A stretch of DNA of 64,000 nucleotides from contig DHMX01000015.1 of assembly GCA_002406015.1 (NCBI GenBank), forward strand, positions 20,852 to 84,851. The letters are read 5' to 3'. This stretch comes from Lachnospiraceae bacterium UBA4631 (GTDB taxonomy: Bacteria; Bacillota; Clostridia; Lachnospirales; Lachnospiraceae). The position numbers and the translations under genes were made by a program. The notes beneath the pieces were generated by a model that ran no database searches, was not told the DNA's origin, and was given only the letters and a program-made list of their open reading frames with translations. Positions 1 to 6,615 of the stretch are shown here, in pieces. The first letter of the stretch is position 1, and each line of letters opens with the position of its first letter.

Positions 1-2
1 TA

Positions 3-407
3 AAGCCAATCGATGAACACAAATTCGCCGAAGTTATGGACAAGGCAATCAACAGGCTTAAAAGAGAAAGGAATGCCGAACCGCTGATTATAAGAATGGA
101 TGGTAATTATATTAAGATACCGGTAAATAACATTATTTATGCGGAAAATGAGGCAAGAAAAATCATCCTGCATACCAAAAACATGAAGGAAAAAAACTAC
201 TGCTTCTATGAGAAAATGGAAGCATTGGAACGAAAACTCGGAGATAACTTTTTTCGCTCGCATCGGGGCTTTTTGGTGAATCTTCAGGAAATTGTCCGAT
301 ATGATAATACCAGTATAGAATTGAAAAATGGTGAGACTGTGTTCTTGTCAAAGCAGAAATACAACGATTTTGTGACCGCATATATGAATTATCTCAGGAA
401 GGTATAA
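3..407 (+). CDS. LytTR response regulator, C-terminal part (5' end outside window)
   Basis: The frame is already open at the left edge and begins KPIDEHKF, which looks like the conserved Lys-Pro at the end of a receiver domain. The first visible ATG (position 36) is therefore internal and the true start lies upstream of the window. The rest is a LytTR DNA-binding domain (AgrA/VirR type): a lysine- and beta-rich stretch containing YAENEARKIILHT, then FFRSHRGFLVNL, the typical hairpin with an Arg-Gly-phenylalanine core, and a C-terminal helix. In this family the protein is phosphorylated by a partner kinase and binds direct repeats spaced about two helical turns. The kinase gene starts 6 bp downstream, so the two form a quorum-type two-component pair. 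Family assignment is firm; the signal is unknown. Confidence 0.9.
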   Translation, partial: KPIDEHKFAEVMDKAINRLKRERNAEPLIIRMDGNYIKIPVNNIIYAENEARKIILHTKNMKEKNYCFYEKMEALERKLGDNFFRSHRGFLVNLQEIVRYDNTSIELKNGETVFLSKQKYNDFVTAYMNYLRKV

Positions 408-413
408 AAGGAA

Positions 414-1892
414 ATGAAAGATAGCATATACATTTTGTTGGATATAGTAGTTTATTCCGCTCAGGGCTTGCTATTAATGATGCTGCTTAAAACAGCACAG
501 GCAAGATTTTCATTTAAAAAGGCATATGTAAATCATGCAATTCTCCTGATACAGTATGTGGGAATCCAATTGTTATTACATTATTCAGACCGGATAAAAA
601 CCATATTTTACGGAAAAGACAGGATAATAAACAATAGCCGCCAGAGCAGCCTGCTGGTATTAACAAGTATGCTTATAACTTGTGCGGTAAGCCTTCTCTT
701 ATTGAAGGAAAACAAGCTGAAAATCATTTACTATGTTGTAACCTTTTATTCTGTAGTGGAGCTTTTGAAATTTGCCGTCTATCCCGCATTATTTTGGCTG
801 TTTACAAAGCTGGTTTCTCTGAATCAATATTTATTCTTGGATAAGCAGATGTATGGAGAAACGATGTTTTACCAAATAACCTCCGTAATAGAAATTTTCT
901 GGAATATACTATTTGCGGCAACGATTTTGATTTTTACATACCTGATTAATAAACGGATAAAAAAGTATCTGGAAATGAAGGAAACTTATCAAAGGTCAGA
1001 AATGATTTTCTTATTAGTGCCTAGCGTGATAGGGCTGTTACTGTGCATGATAATTCGTAGTATGCTGTTCTCAATGGAAGAATCTGAGATGTATTTGTTA
1101 TTCGACAGCAGACCGGAAATGAATGTCCTGATTCCCGGCATTTCCCTGTTATGTATCTTCCTGATTATTCTTGTTGCGAAAATGCTTCGGAAGCTGATTG
1201 ACGAGAGCAACCGGAAAATCGAGGTCAGCGTCTATCAGGAACGAATCAAGGAAATGGAACAGCATATCGGAGATATAGAAAATCTATATACAGGGATTCG
1301 GGGCATGAAGCATGATATGAAAAATTATATAGCGGATATGGAAGCATTGATGAATACGGAATCGGACAAGCAATCAGCTAAGACCGCATTAAAGCAATAT
1401 CTGGATTCCCTACAGACCTCTGTGGAGCAGTTGGATATGAAATATAATACAGGAAATCCGGTGACGGATGTTATCATTCAAAGATATGTTCAGTTGACAA
1501 AAGATAACGATATTGAGTTTCAGGCAGATTTCTTGTTTCCGTCCGGCATGAATATTGATGCCTTTGATTTAAGCATTATCATGAACAATGCGTTGGATAA
1601 TGCATGGGAGGCTTGTAAGAGGCAAAAAGAAGGTAAGAAAACAATCGTACTAAATGCGTATCGGCGAGAAAATATGTTCTTTATCATTGTTAAAAACAGC
1701 TTTGACGGAACGCTTATGAGAAACAAAATCGATGGCAGCCTGCTCACAACAAAAACCGATTCCCAGAATCATGGATTGGGACTTCGGAATATTGAAATGT
1801 GTGCAGAAAAATATTATGGGAAAGCAGAAGCGACCGTAAGAGAGAACGAATTTGAACTGGCAGTTATGCTTCAAAAACGAATCAGTGGGTAA
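414..1892 (+). CDS. AgrC-like sensor histidine kinase (GHKL ATPase)
   Basis: A 492-residue protein. About the first 270 residues carry several hydrophobic membrane spans. A coiled linker is followed by a dimerisation segment with the likely phospho-acceptor His near residue 300 in GMKHDMKNY. A GHKL ATPase domain follows, with N-box IIMNNALDNAWEAC near residue 388 and G-box GLGLRNIEM near 462. The DHp and ATPase arrangement is that of AgrC/ComD/VirS peptide-sensing kinases. It is coupled to the LytTR regulator immediately upstream. No AgrB or pre-peptide gene is visible, so the ligand gene may lie left of the window or be absent. The stop codon lies inside the terminator hairpin that follows. 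Confidence 0.9.
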   Translation: MKDSIYILLDIVVYSAQGLLLMMLLKTAQARFSFKKAYVNHAILLIQYVGIQLLLHYSDRIKTIFYGKDRIINNSRQSSLLVLTSMLITCAVSLLLLKENKLKIIYYVVTFYSVVELLKFAVYPALFWLFTKLVSLNQYLFLDKQMYGETMFYQITSVIEIFWNILFAATILIFTYLINKRIKKYLEMKETYQRSEMIFLLVPSVIGLLLCMIIRSMLFSMEESEMYLLFDSRPEMNVLIPGISLLCIFLIILVAKMLRKLIDESNRKIEVSVYQERIKEMEQHIGDIENLYTGIRGMKHDMKNYIADMEALMNTESDKQSAKTALKQYLDSLQTSVEQLDMKYNTGNPVTDVIIQRYVQLTKDNDIEFQADFLFPSGMNIDAFDLSIIMNNALDNAWEACKRQKEGKKTIVLNAYRRENMFFIIVKNSFDGTLMRNKIDGSLLTTKTDSQNHGLGLRNIEMCAEKYYGKAEATVRENEFELAVMLQKRISG

Positions 1893-1910
1893 TGTACCCG
1901 CTGATTTTTT
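1880..1910 (+). terminator. Rho-independent terminator overlapping the kinase stop codon
   Basis: The 12-nt arms AATCAGTGGGTA and TACCCGCTGATT pair with one G-U wobble around a 3-nt loop and run into a T tract (1904-1910). The TAA stop of the kinase sits inside the hairpin. Confidence 0.85.
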
Positions 1911-1939
1911 CGTTACATAAAAAGGTCGGTTCGTTACAT
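1909..1939 (+). promoter_or_regulatory. Perfect direct repeat, candidate LytTR operator
   Basis: TTCGTTACAT occurs at 1909-1918 and again at 1930-1939, a centre-to-centre spacing of exactly 21 bp, or two helical turns. LytTR regulators such as AgrA bind paired direct repeats with a GTT core at this spacing. The pair sits between the two-component genes and the next operon, and a TATAAG -10-like hexamer lies at 1979-1984. Inference: the regulator upstream activates the two genes downstream. Confidence 0.5.
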
Positions 1940-2010
1940 TTGAATGAAATGGAAAATAAAAAGTGCCGACATAAAAATTATAAGAAATATGGTAAAGGAG
2001 ATGGTTGAAA

Positions 2011-2790
2011 ATGAATATAAATGCAGCAACATTTATGAATTATACTTATACCGGCACGAAAGCCGGCACATCAAAAAAACAGGAAGTTTCCTATAAAAAA
2101 ACGTGTGAAAATGTGAGTGAAAATATCAGCAACAAGGGAAAAAGCAAGGAAAAAAGCAAAGAATATAAAAATGTAGTCAAGGAGTTTAAGCAAAGACATC
2201 CGGAATCGGCAGCCCATGTAGACGAACAGGTTCGGGCAGGAAAAAACCACATAAGAAATTGCGGGGCTGATAATGTATCCAGAAGTGATATGACAATGGA
2301 GGAATACAAAGCATTTTTTAAGGGACTGATGGATAGAGTTCCTTACGATTGTTCGCAAATGAATAATACAGAAATATGGTCCATAACAGAAGAAGGCTGG
2401 GAGCAGATGAAAAATGATTCGGATTATGAAGCATGGGTACTCGGCTATACCGTTGAAAACCGTTCTGTGCATTTTCCGTTCCAGACCTCAACCTTGGGTA
2501 TAGAGAAGTTCGGGGCATCGATAGAGGAGCATATAGGACAAGGCATCCCGAAGGACACACAAAGCACAAAAAAGGCAAATAAAGAGGATGAATCATGGTG
2601 GTATAAACGCCATAAAAAAATGCAGGAGCTACTGGCAGAACAGGAAATTAACGCACAGAAAAGAGCCGTTGTAAAGAGAAAAGCATTTCAGGAACAATGG
2701 GTGCAAAAACAAGCCGAAAGCAGTTACAGAATGCAGCAGTATTTTTCGGAACGTATAAGTAATGTGCAAAACAAAGGTACTATGAAATAA
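2011..2790 (+). CDS. Lysine-rich protein of unknown function (possibly DUF6033-like)
   Basis: A 259-residue soluble protein with no signal peptide or membrane span. The ATG at 2011 is chosen because AAAGGAG (1994-2000) lies 10 nt before it; an in-frame TTG at 2005 is too close. The N-terminus (MNINAATFMNYTYTG) is followed by a Lys/Ser-rich segment. A more conserved-looking middle includes MTMEEYKAFFKGLMDRVPYD and WSITEEGWEQMKNDSDYEAW, and the C-terminus is charged and helical (about 190-259). I recall similar proteins in Lachnospiraceae annotated as DUF6033 but cannot confirm it here. It is transcribed with the next gene, 57 bp away, behind the candidate LytTR operator, which suggests a density-regulated product. 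Confidence 0.65.
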   Translation: MNINAATFMNYTYTGTKAGTSKKQEVSYKKTCENVSENISNKGKSKEKSKEYKNVVKEFKQRHPESAAHVDEQVRAGKNHIRNCGADNVSRSDMTMEEYKAFFKGLMDRVPYDCSQMNNTEIWSITEEGWEQMKNDSDYEAWVLGYTVENRSVHFPFQTSTLGIEKFGASIEEHIGQGIPKDTQSTKKANKEDESWWYKRHKKMQELLAEQEINAQKRAVVKRKAFQEQWVQKQAESSYRMQQYFSERISNVQNKGTMK

Positions 2791-2847
2791 TAAAATAGTA
2801 ATAAGTAGAAATGGACATCAAATGAATGCTTCAGGGAGGATGAAATT

Positions 2848-3597
2848 ATGGCAATTACGGCAATCACAGATGTAAATAACAGCAATCACATATCTTATTA
2901 TGCAACAAACTACACAAATACTGCTAAAAAAGACAGTAATGTGGTAACAACTACGGTTGAATTAAAAACATCAACTTCCGGAGTGACAAAAACCGAGCAG
3001 ATTAAAACGGGCTTTCGCAATGTAAATGATTATTCTAAATACCTGCAGGAAAAATACGATTACATGAATATAGGAACAACCTCTATGGAGGGCATTCCGA
3101 CAACCGTATCCGTATCAAGTGAATTTTTGAAAAAATGTATGAATGACCCGGAAAAAGCAAAGTATCTGGAGGAAAATTTAGCCGCCATTCCGGATTGTGT
3201 AAAAAGTGCTATCCATGGATGCCTGGGAACATTAACAAATCTCAGTTACAATTTCGATGCAAATGGGAATATTACAATAGCAGGTTCCGGTACAAATGAC
3301 CCGGATGGAAAAATAGCAAGAGAAAATGCAGAACGGAAAGCAAGGGAGAGCAGAGAAAAAGAGAAAAAAATAAAAGAAAAGCAAAAGAAAAAACGGGCGG
3401 CTAAAAAAGCACAGGAAAAAGCAGCCAAAGAAGCAGCCCAAAGAGTAGCCAAGGAAGCGACAAAAGAAGCAGTCAAAGAAAAAGGCAAATATACAGTGAC
3501 AGCTAAGGGTAGGAATGTAAAAGCAATCACACATCAGGCTATACTTGCATCCAAGGGTATAGCTTTACCCAAAGGCACCTTTAATGTGACCGTATAA
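2848..3597 (+). CDS. Protein of unknown function with Lys/Ala-rich C-terminus
   Basis: A 249-residue protein preceded by AGGGAGGA 8 nt before the ATG. The N-terminal 150 residues are Ser/Thr/Asn-rich and contain YLQEKYDYMNIGTTSMEG. Residues about 155-215 are a highly charged Lys/Ala/Glu helix, expected to be a long single helix or coiled coil. A short C-terminal segment ends KGTFNVTV. It shares the Asn/Thr-rich start and soluble character of the preceding protein, and the two look like an operon. No enzymatic motif is visible. It could be a structural or nucleic-acid-binding protein given the basic helix, but the function is unknown. Confidence 0.65.
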   Translation: MAITAITDVNNSNHISYYATNYTNTAKKDSNVVTTTVELKTSTSGVTKTEQIKTGFRNVNDYSKYLQEKYDYMNIGTTSMEGIPTTVSVSSEFLKKCMNDPEKAKYLEENLAAIPDCVKSAIHGCLGTLTNLSYNFDANGNITIAGSGTNDPDGKIARENAERKARESREKEKKIKEKQKKKRAAKKAQEKAAKEAAQRVAKEATKEAVKEKGKYTVTAKGRNVKAITHQAILASKGIALPKGTFNVTV

Positions 3598-3650
3598 AAA
3601 TATGCGGATACTTTAGGGATGCGTACAGGTTAGTTTTGTGCGGCGGGAAA

Positions 3651-4307
3651 TCAGTATTTTTTGGATAAAGTGTAGGTATAGAAGGTGTCAACAACCAAAA
3701 GAATTGCTACGATACCCATTGCCCACCAGAAGCAGGAAACCCCTTTTGTTAAAAGGCATACTATAATTATAATAACGCCGCCTATGATAAATGAAATACC
3801 ACCAAAACGTTGACTTTTTTTCCATGTCGTTTCATTTTTCATACTCCATATGGTTCTCAGACCGGCAATAGAGTTCATTCGTAATTTTGGCATAATATTA
3901 CCGGATATAATCATTAATACACCAAGCAGACCAAATAAAAGTTGATTAATATCAAGGGCAATTGAAGAAAGATTTTCAATTGAATGGAAATCCGTATACA
4001 GAAAATAACCTGTCATAGCGTTAAAAAGTGCAAGAGATACAATACCTGCTACAATACATACATTTTCATTATTACGTCCGTTTTCTTCCTGCTTTGAAGA
4101 GAATTTAGCCATACCAAGCATAAAGTAGCCAAATAAAACGGTAATAACAGGGAAAATTAATGCTTCATATTTACTCCCCCAACGCGTTACCTGATTATCA
4201 AAATCATAATGAGCGGGAATCTGCTCCGGCAAGAACTGTAAGGCAATCAAAACAACTACCAATGGTAAAAACATAAGACTATAAAAAATGATTTTTTTCG
4301 TTTTCAT
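3651..4307 (-). CDS. SdpI-family membrane immunity-like protein (DUF1648)
   Basis: A 218-residue polytopic membrane protein. The N-terminal DUF1648 signature is clear: a first span, then LPEQIPAHYDFDNQVTRWGS, matching the family pattern of Pro, His and Trp-Gly before the second span. The C-terminal half has the SdpI-like spans around GLLGVLMIISGNIMPKLRMN and GGISFIIGGVIIIIVC. In Bacillus subtilis SdpI confers immunity to the SdpC toxin and sequesters the repressor SdpR at the membrane. The ATG overlaps the stop of the upstream ArsR-type gene by 4 bp, the usual sdpR-sdpI arrangement. No SdpC-like toxin is seen, so it may be orphan immunity. Confidence 0.85.
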   Translation of the reverse strand: MKTKKIIFYSLMFLPLVVVLIALQFLPEQIPAHYDFDNQVTRWGSKYEALIFPVITVLFGYFMLGMAKFSSKQEENGRNNENVCIVAGIVSLALFNAMTGYFLYTDFHSIENLSSIALDINQLLFGLLGVLMIISGNIMPKLRMNSIAGLRTIWSMKNETTWKKSQRFGGISFIIGGVIIIIVCLLTKGVSCFWWAMGIVAILLVVDTFYTYTLSKKY

Positions 4308-4573
4308 TGCTGACCTCCACGTAAATTATTTATCCACAGAATCGTTTCATCCAGAATCGATAAATTTAATTCATAATAAATAAAGTTTTTGTATCGGGTT
4401 TCATAAATCAAGTCCGCCTTTTTTAGCTTAGATAAATGGTACGATAATGCCTGTGGTGTCATATCCAATGCAATCGCCAAATCGCCGGAGCTTATTTTTC
4501 CTTCCTGTAGCTTTAGCAGAATTTTTCGACGCGTATCGTCTGCCAAAGCAGCTAACACTTCATTTATAGCCAA
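4304..4573 (-). CDS. ArsR/SdpR-family transcriptional repressor
   Basis: A small winged-helix protein of 89 residues when read from the TTG at 4573, which has AGGTG seven nt upstream; a second TTG at 4588 lacks a ribosome site. Motifs include LAALADDTRRKILLKLQEG and the recognition helix region DMTPQALSYHLSKLKKADL. There is no cysteine metal site, in keeping with SdpR-type autorepressors rather than metal sensors. It is translationally coupled to the SdpI-like gene. The 9-bp-arm palindrome just upstream is the obvious operator, predicting autorepression. Confidence 0.85.
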   Translation of the reverse strand: MAINEVLAALADDTRRKILLKLQEGKISSGDLAIALDMTPQALSYHLSKLKKADLIYETRYKNFIYYELNLSILDETILWINNLRGGQQ

Positions 4574-4586
4574 CCTTCCACACCTC

Positions 4587-4616
4587 AATCTATTTCAAAT
4601 AATTTTTAAATAGATT
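4587..4616. promoter_or_regulatory. Palindromic operator upstream of the ArsR/SdpR-like gene
   Basis: AATCTATTT (4587-4595) and AAATAGATT (4608-4616) are perfect inverted repeats with a 12-bp AT-rich spacer. They lie directly in front of the repressor start, in the intergenic region shared with the divergent nitroreductase gene. The position and symmetry suit binding by the dimeric repressor. Confidence 0.6.
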
Positions 4617-4678
4617 ATATCACTCCAAAATTCTTTTTTCAATAGTGCAAGTATCGCCAGCGACAATATGCTAAACGC

Positions 4679-4708
4679 TTGCCTTTCTCACCTCTCCGAT
4701 ATTATAAT
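4679..4708 (+). promoter_or_regulatory. SigA-type promoter for the nitroreductase
   Basis: TTGCCT (4679-4684) and TATAAT (4703-4708) are separated by 18 bp, 37 bp before the ATG. Confidence 0.55.
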
Positions 4709-4745
4709 TTATAAAGAAACAAAACATGATTGGGAGGTTTATAGC

Positions 4746-5372
4746 ATGGAACTTTTTGAAGCAATCGAAAAAAGAAGAACTATCCGGGAATTTGAAAATG
4801 AAACGATTTCTCCGGAAATAATCGAAAAAATTATTTACGCAGGTTTGCAGGCTCCGACCAATGACCATATGCGTGATTGGCATTACATAGTGATTCGGGA
4901 CAAGAATAAAGCACTAAAGTTGCTGGATATTATCCCAAAAGGAATTTCTGATGAAGATATGGAACAGCTTATAAAAGATTGGAATTTGAATGACAGTGAG
5001 CAGCAGAGTTGTTATAGAAATGCTGTACCGAAACAGCAAAAAATGCTTTTAGAAGCTTCCGTAATTGTGATTCCGCTCCTAAAACAAAAAACCGATATTT
5101 TACATCCTGACAATATATCGCATCTGAATGGCTTTGCTTCCATTTGGTGCAGCATTGAAAATATTTTCCTTGCCTCAACGGCGGAAGGCTATGGGTGTAC
5201 TCTGCGGGTTCCCCTTGGCAACGAAGAAGAATACGCAAGAGAAGTACTTGGTTTTCCAAATGATTACTTTATGCCTTGTTTTATCGGAATTGGGAAACCG
5301 AAGAAGAATGCCTCTGTTGTAAAGCAGAAGGATATTGATGTTAAAGAACGTATTCATTGGGATAATTGGTAA
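4746..5372 (+). CDS. Nitroreductase-family protein
   Basis: A 208-residue FMN-dependent nitroreductase-fold protein. The ATG at 4746 follows GGGAGG by 8 nt and gives the standard family start, MELFEAIEKRRTIREFENE; an upstream in-frame start adds 26 residues without support. The Arg-Arg-Thr-Ile-Arg near residues 11-15 is the FMN phosphate-binding motif, and LQAPTNDHMRDWHYIVIRD supplies the second flavin contact. The C-terminus has the GYGCTLRVPLGNEE region and a family-like FIGIGKPKK. The substrate cannot be told. The stop codon is contributed by a 34-bp repeat that recurs 525 bp downstream. Confidence 0.88.
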   Translation: MELFEAIEKRRTIREFENETISPEIIEKIIYAGLQAPTNDHMRDWHYIVIRDKNKALKLLDIIPKGISDEDMEQLIKDWNLNDSEQQSCYRNAVPKQQKMLLEASVIVIPLLKQKTDILHPDNISHLNGFASIWCSIENIFLASTAEGYGCTLRVPLGNEEEYAREVLGFPNDYFMPCFIGIGKPKKNASVVKQKDIDVKERIHWDNW

Positions 5373-5399
5373 ACAAATCGTAGAGTCCATATTTAGCCG
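5366..5399. repeat. 34-bp direct repeat, copy A
   Basis: This segment, starting TTGGTAAACAAATCGTAGAG, is repeated at 5891-5924 with a single T/C difference. Copy A begins inside the last codons of the nitroreductase. It marks one edge of an old local duplication. Confidence 0.9.
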
Positions 5400-5462
5400 A
5401 TGCGTTAGGCGTTTTACTCTGACGGAATTAATGAAATGTTCAAATGAAACGAAAGATACTTT
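5393..5462 (+). pseudogene. Relic of an XRE-type HTH gene (duplicate of the gene at 6011)
   Basis: This stretch matches 6167-6233, inside the HTH gene at 6011-6532, at most positions; GACGGAATTAATGAAATGTT is identical. It would encode LADALGV, but a 2-bp insertion then brings a TGA stop. Both this fragment and the 34-bp repeat before it have counterparts upstream of and within the gene at 6011, so the relic looks like a tandem copy that lost its middle by deletion at a shared TAGC-GATGC. Confidence 0.8.
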
Positions 5463-5545
5463 AATTGCATTCTTAAGGGAACCAAACATATATGACGATA
5501 TAATATAGACATACAATAATAGGGATTTTATTGATGGAGGTATGC

Positions 5546-5854
5546 ATGAATAGTTTGTATGAACATTATCCAGTAGCAATTTGGATAATTGCTGGAATTA
5601 TTTGGGCTATGGGTTTAATTTGTTGGATTGTTACTTATATTGGAGCCCCGATAGAAAGTAAGAAAAGCGGACATCATGTTTCAGGAATACCCGGTGTAGC
5701 ATTTGTGCTTTTTTTGGGGGCAGGTTTTATTTCTCCTTATAAATGGTTGATGCTAACGGCATTGTTGGATTTTAGTGTTACCTATTTACCGATATTTTTA
5801 TTAAAGGAACATATAAGCAAGAGCAGAAAACATAGGAAAGAAGAAAAGAAGTAA
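5546..5854 (+). CDS. Small membrane protein of unknown function
   Basis: A 102-residue protein read from the ATG at 5546, five nt after GGAGG. It has a first span (YPVAIWIIAGIIWAMGLICW), two further hydrophobic segments (around GVAFVLFLGAGF and WLMLTALLDFSVTYLPIFLL), and a basic cytosolic tail (HISKSRKHRKEEKK). It lies between the HTH relic and the intact HTH gene, so it may be part of the duplicated unit. No family was recognised. Confidence 0.6.
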   Translation: MNSLYEHYPVAIWIIAGIIWAMGLICWIVTYIGAPIESKKSGHHVSGIPGVAFVLFLGAGFISPYKWLMLTALLDFSVTYLPIFLLKEHISKSRKHRKEEKK

Positions 5855-5890
5855 GAAACAAAATAGGGATTATTCGTGCAGAAGATAAGT

Positions 5891-5924
5891 TTGGTAAACA
5901 AATCGTAGAGTCCATATTCAGCCG
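5891..5924. repeat. 34-bp direct repeat, copy B
   Basis: The second copy of the repeat at 5366-5399, one mismatch, 87 bp before the intact HTH gene. Reading through it gives a short coding-like stretch (IIRAEDKFGKQIVESIF) with no start, so copy B may itself be the remnant of an older gene. Confidence 0.85.
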
Positions 5925-6010
5925 GATAAAGGCTTCATCGGTTTTGTTCTTGTGGCAGAAATGTTATGTTAGCTTATGCCATCATAATAAAACAAAAGGA
6001 GAACATAGCA

Positions 6011-6532
6011 ATGGAAGCAAAAGAACTTGGAAACTTTATTGCAGCAAACAGAAAGAAAAAAGAAATTACGCAGGCAGAGCTGGCAAAGCGGTTGAACGTA
6101 ACAGATAAAGCAGTCAGCAGATGGGAGAGAGGCTTGGGCTTTCCGGATATTAATACGCTGGAACCGTTAGCAGATGCATTAGGCGTTACCCTGACGGAAT
6201 TAATGAAATGTTCAAATGAAACAGAAAATACTTCGGACGAGGGAATAATTGCAAGCATTGAAATCGCAAAAATTCAAAGACAAAAGGCACGCAAAAAAGT
6301 GATATTTGGCGGGCTTGGCTGCATGATTGGTCTATGTTTTATCCTATATGCGGTAAAGCTGTTTGTGACACATTCATGGTCTTTGATGGTTGACGGTAGT
6401 GACGGAGCAACAGCGGTATTTGTTGCCGGAAGAATCGGGAATTTTTCGCCTGTCGCATTTGGCATTTTAGGGATACTTGCATTATTATTTGGAATGTATG
6501 CAATCTGGCGTTCCAATAACAATGATAAATAG
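6011..6532 (+). CDS. XRE-family HTH regulator with C-terminal membrane spans
   Basis: A 173-residue protein. The ATG at 6011 follows AAAGGAGAA by 7 nt; an ORF start at 5966 is unsupported. Residues 1-60 form a Cro/CI-type HTH (IAANRKKKEITQAELAKRLN, VTDKAVSRWERGLGFPDINT). Two hydrophobic spans follow, near 103-123 and 150-168. Membrane-tethered XRE regulators of this layout are common in Firmicutes. A partial duplicate lies 600 bp upstream. Targets are unknown; neighbouring membrane protein 5546-5854 is a candidate. Confidence 0.85.
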   Translation: MEAKELGNFIAANRKKKEITQAELAKRLNVTDKAVSRWERGLGFPDINTLEPLADALGVTLTELMKCSNETENTSDEGIIASIEIAKIQRQKARKKVIFGGLGCMIGLCFILYAVKLFVTHSWSLMVDGSDGATAVFVAGRIGNFSPVAFGILGILALLFGMYAIWRSNNNDK

Positions 6533-6540
6533 GTAGTAAT

Positions 6541-6585
6541 AATAGAACAAGGCTGCCCGGTTGGAATGGGTAGCCTTGTTCTATT
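6541..6585. terminator. Strong hairpin between convergent genes
   Basis: 18-nt arms (6541-6558 and 6568-6585) pair with one G-U around a 9-nt loop. It sits between the plus-strand HTH gene and the minus-strand gene ending at 6616, so it probably terminates both. The flanking tail is AT-rich rather than a pure T run. Confidence 0.75.
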
Positions 6586-6615
6586 AATTAAAGAAGCTAT
6601 ATTAAAGAGTTTATA

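Noticed and set aside
36..407. Complete 123-residue LytTR protein starting at the ATG at 36
   Set aside because: The frame is open upstream and encodes the receiver-domain KP motif, so the gene is truncated by the window edge.
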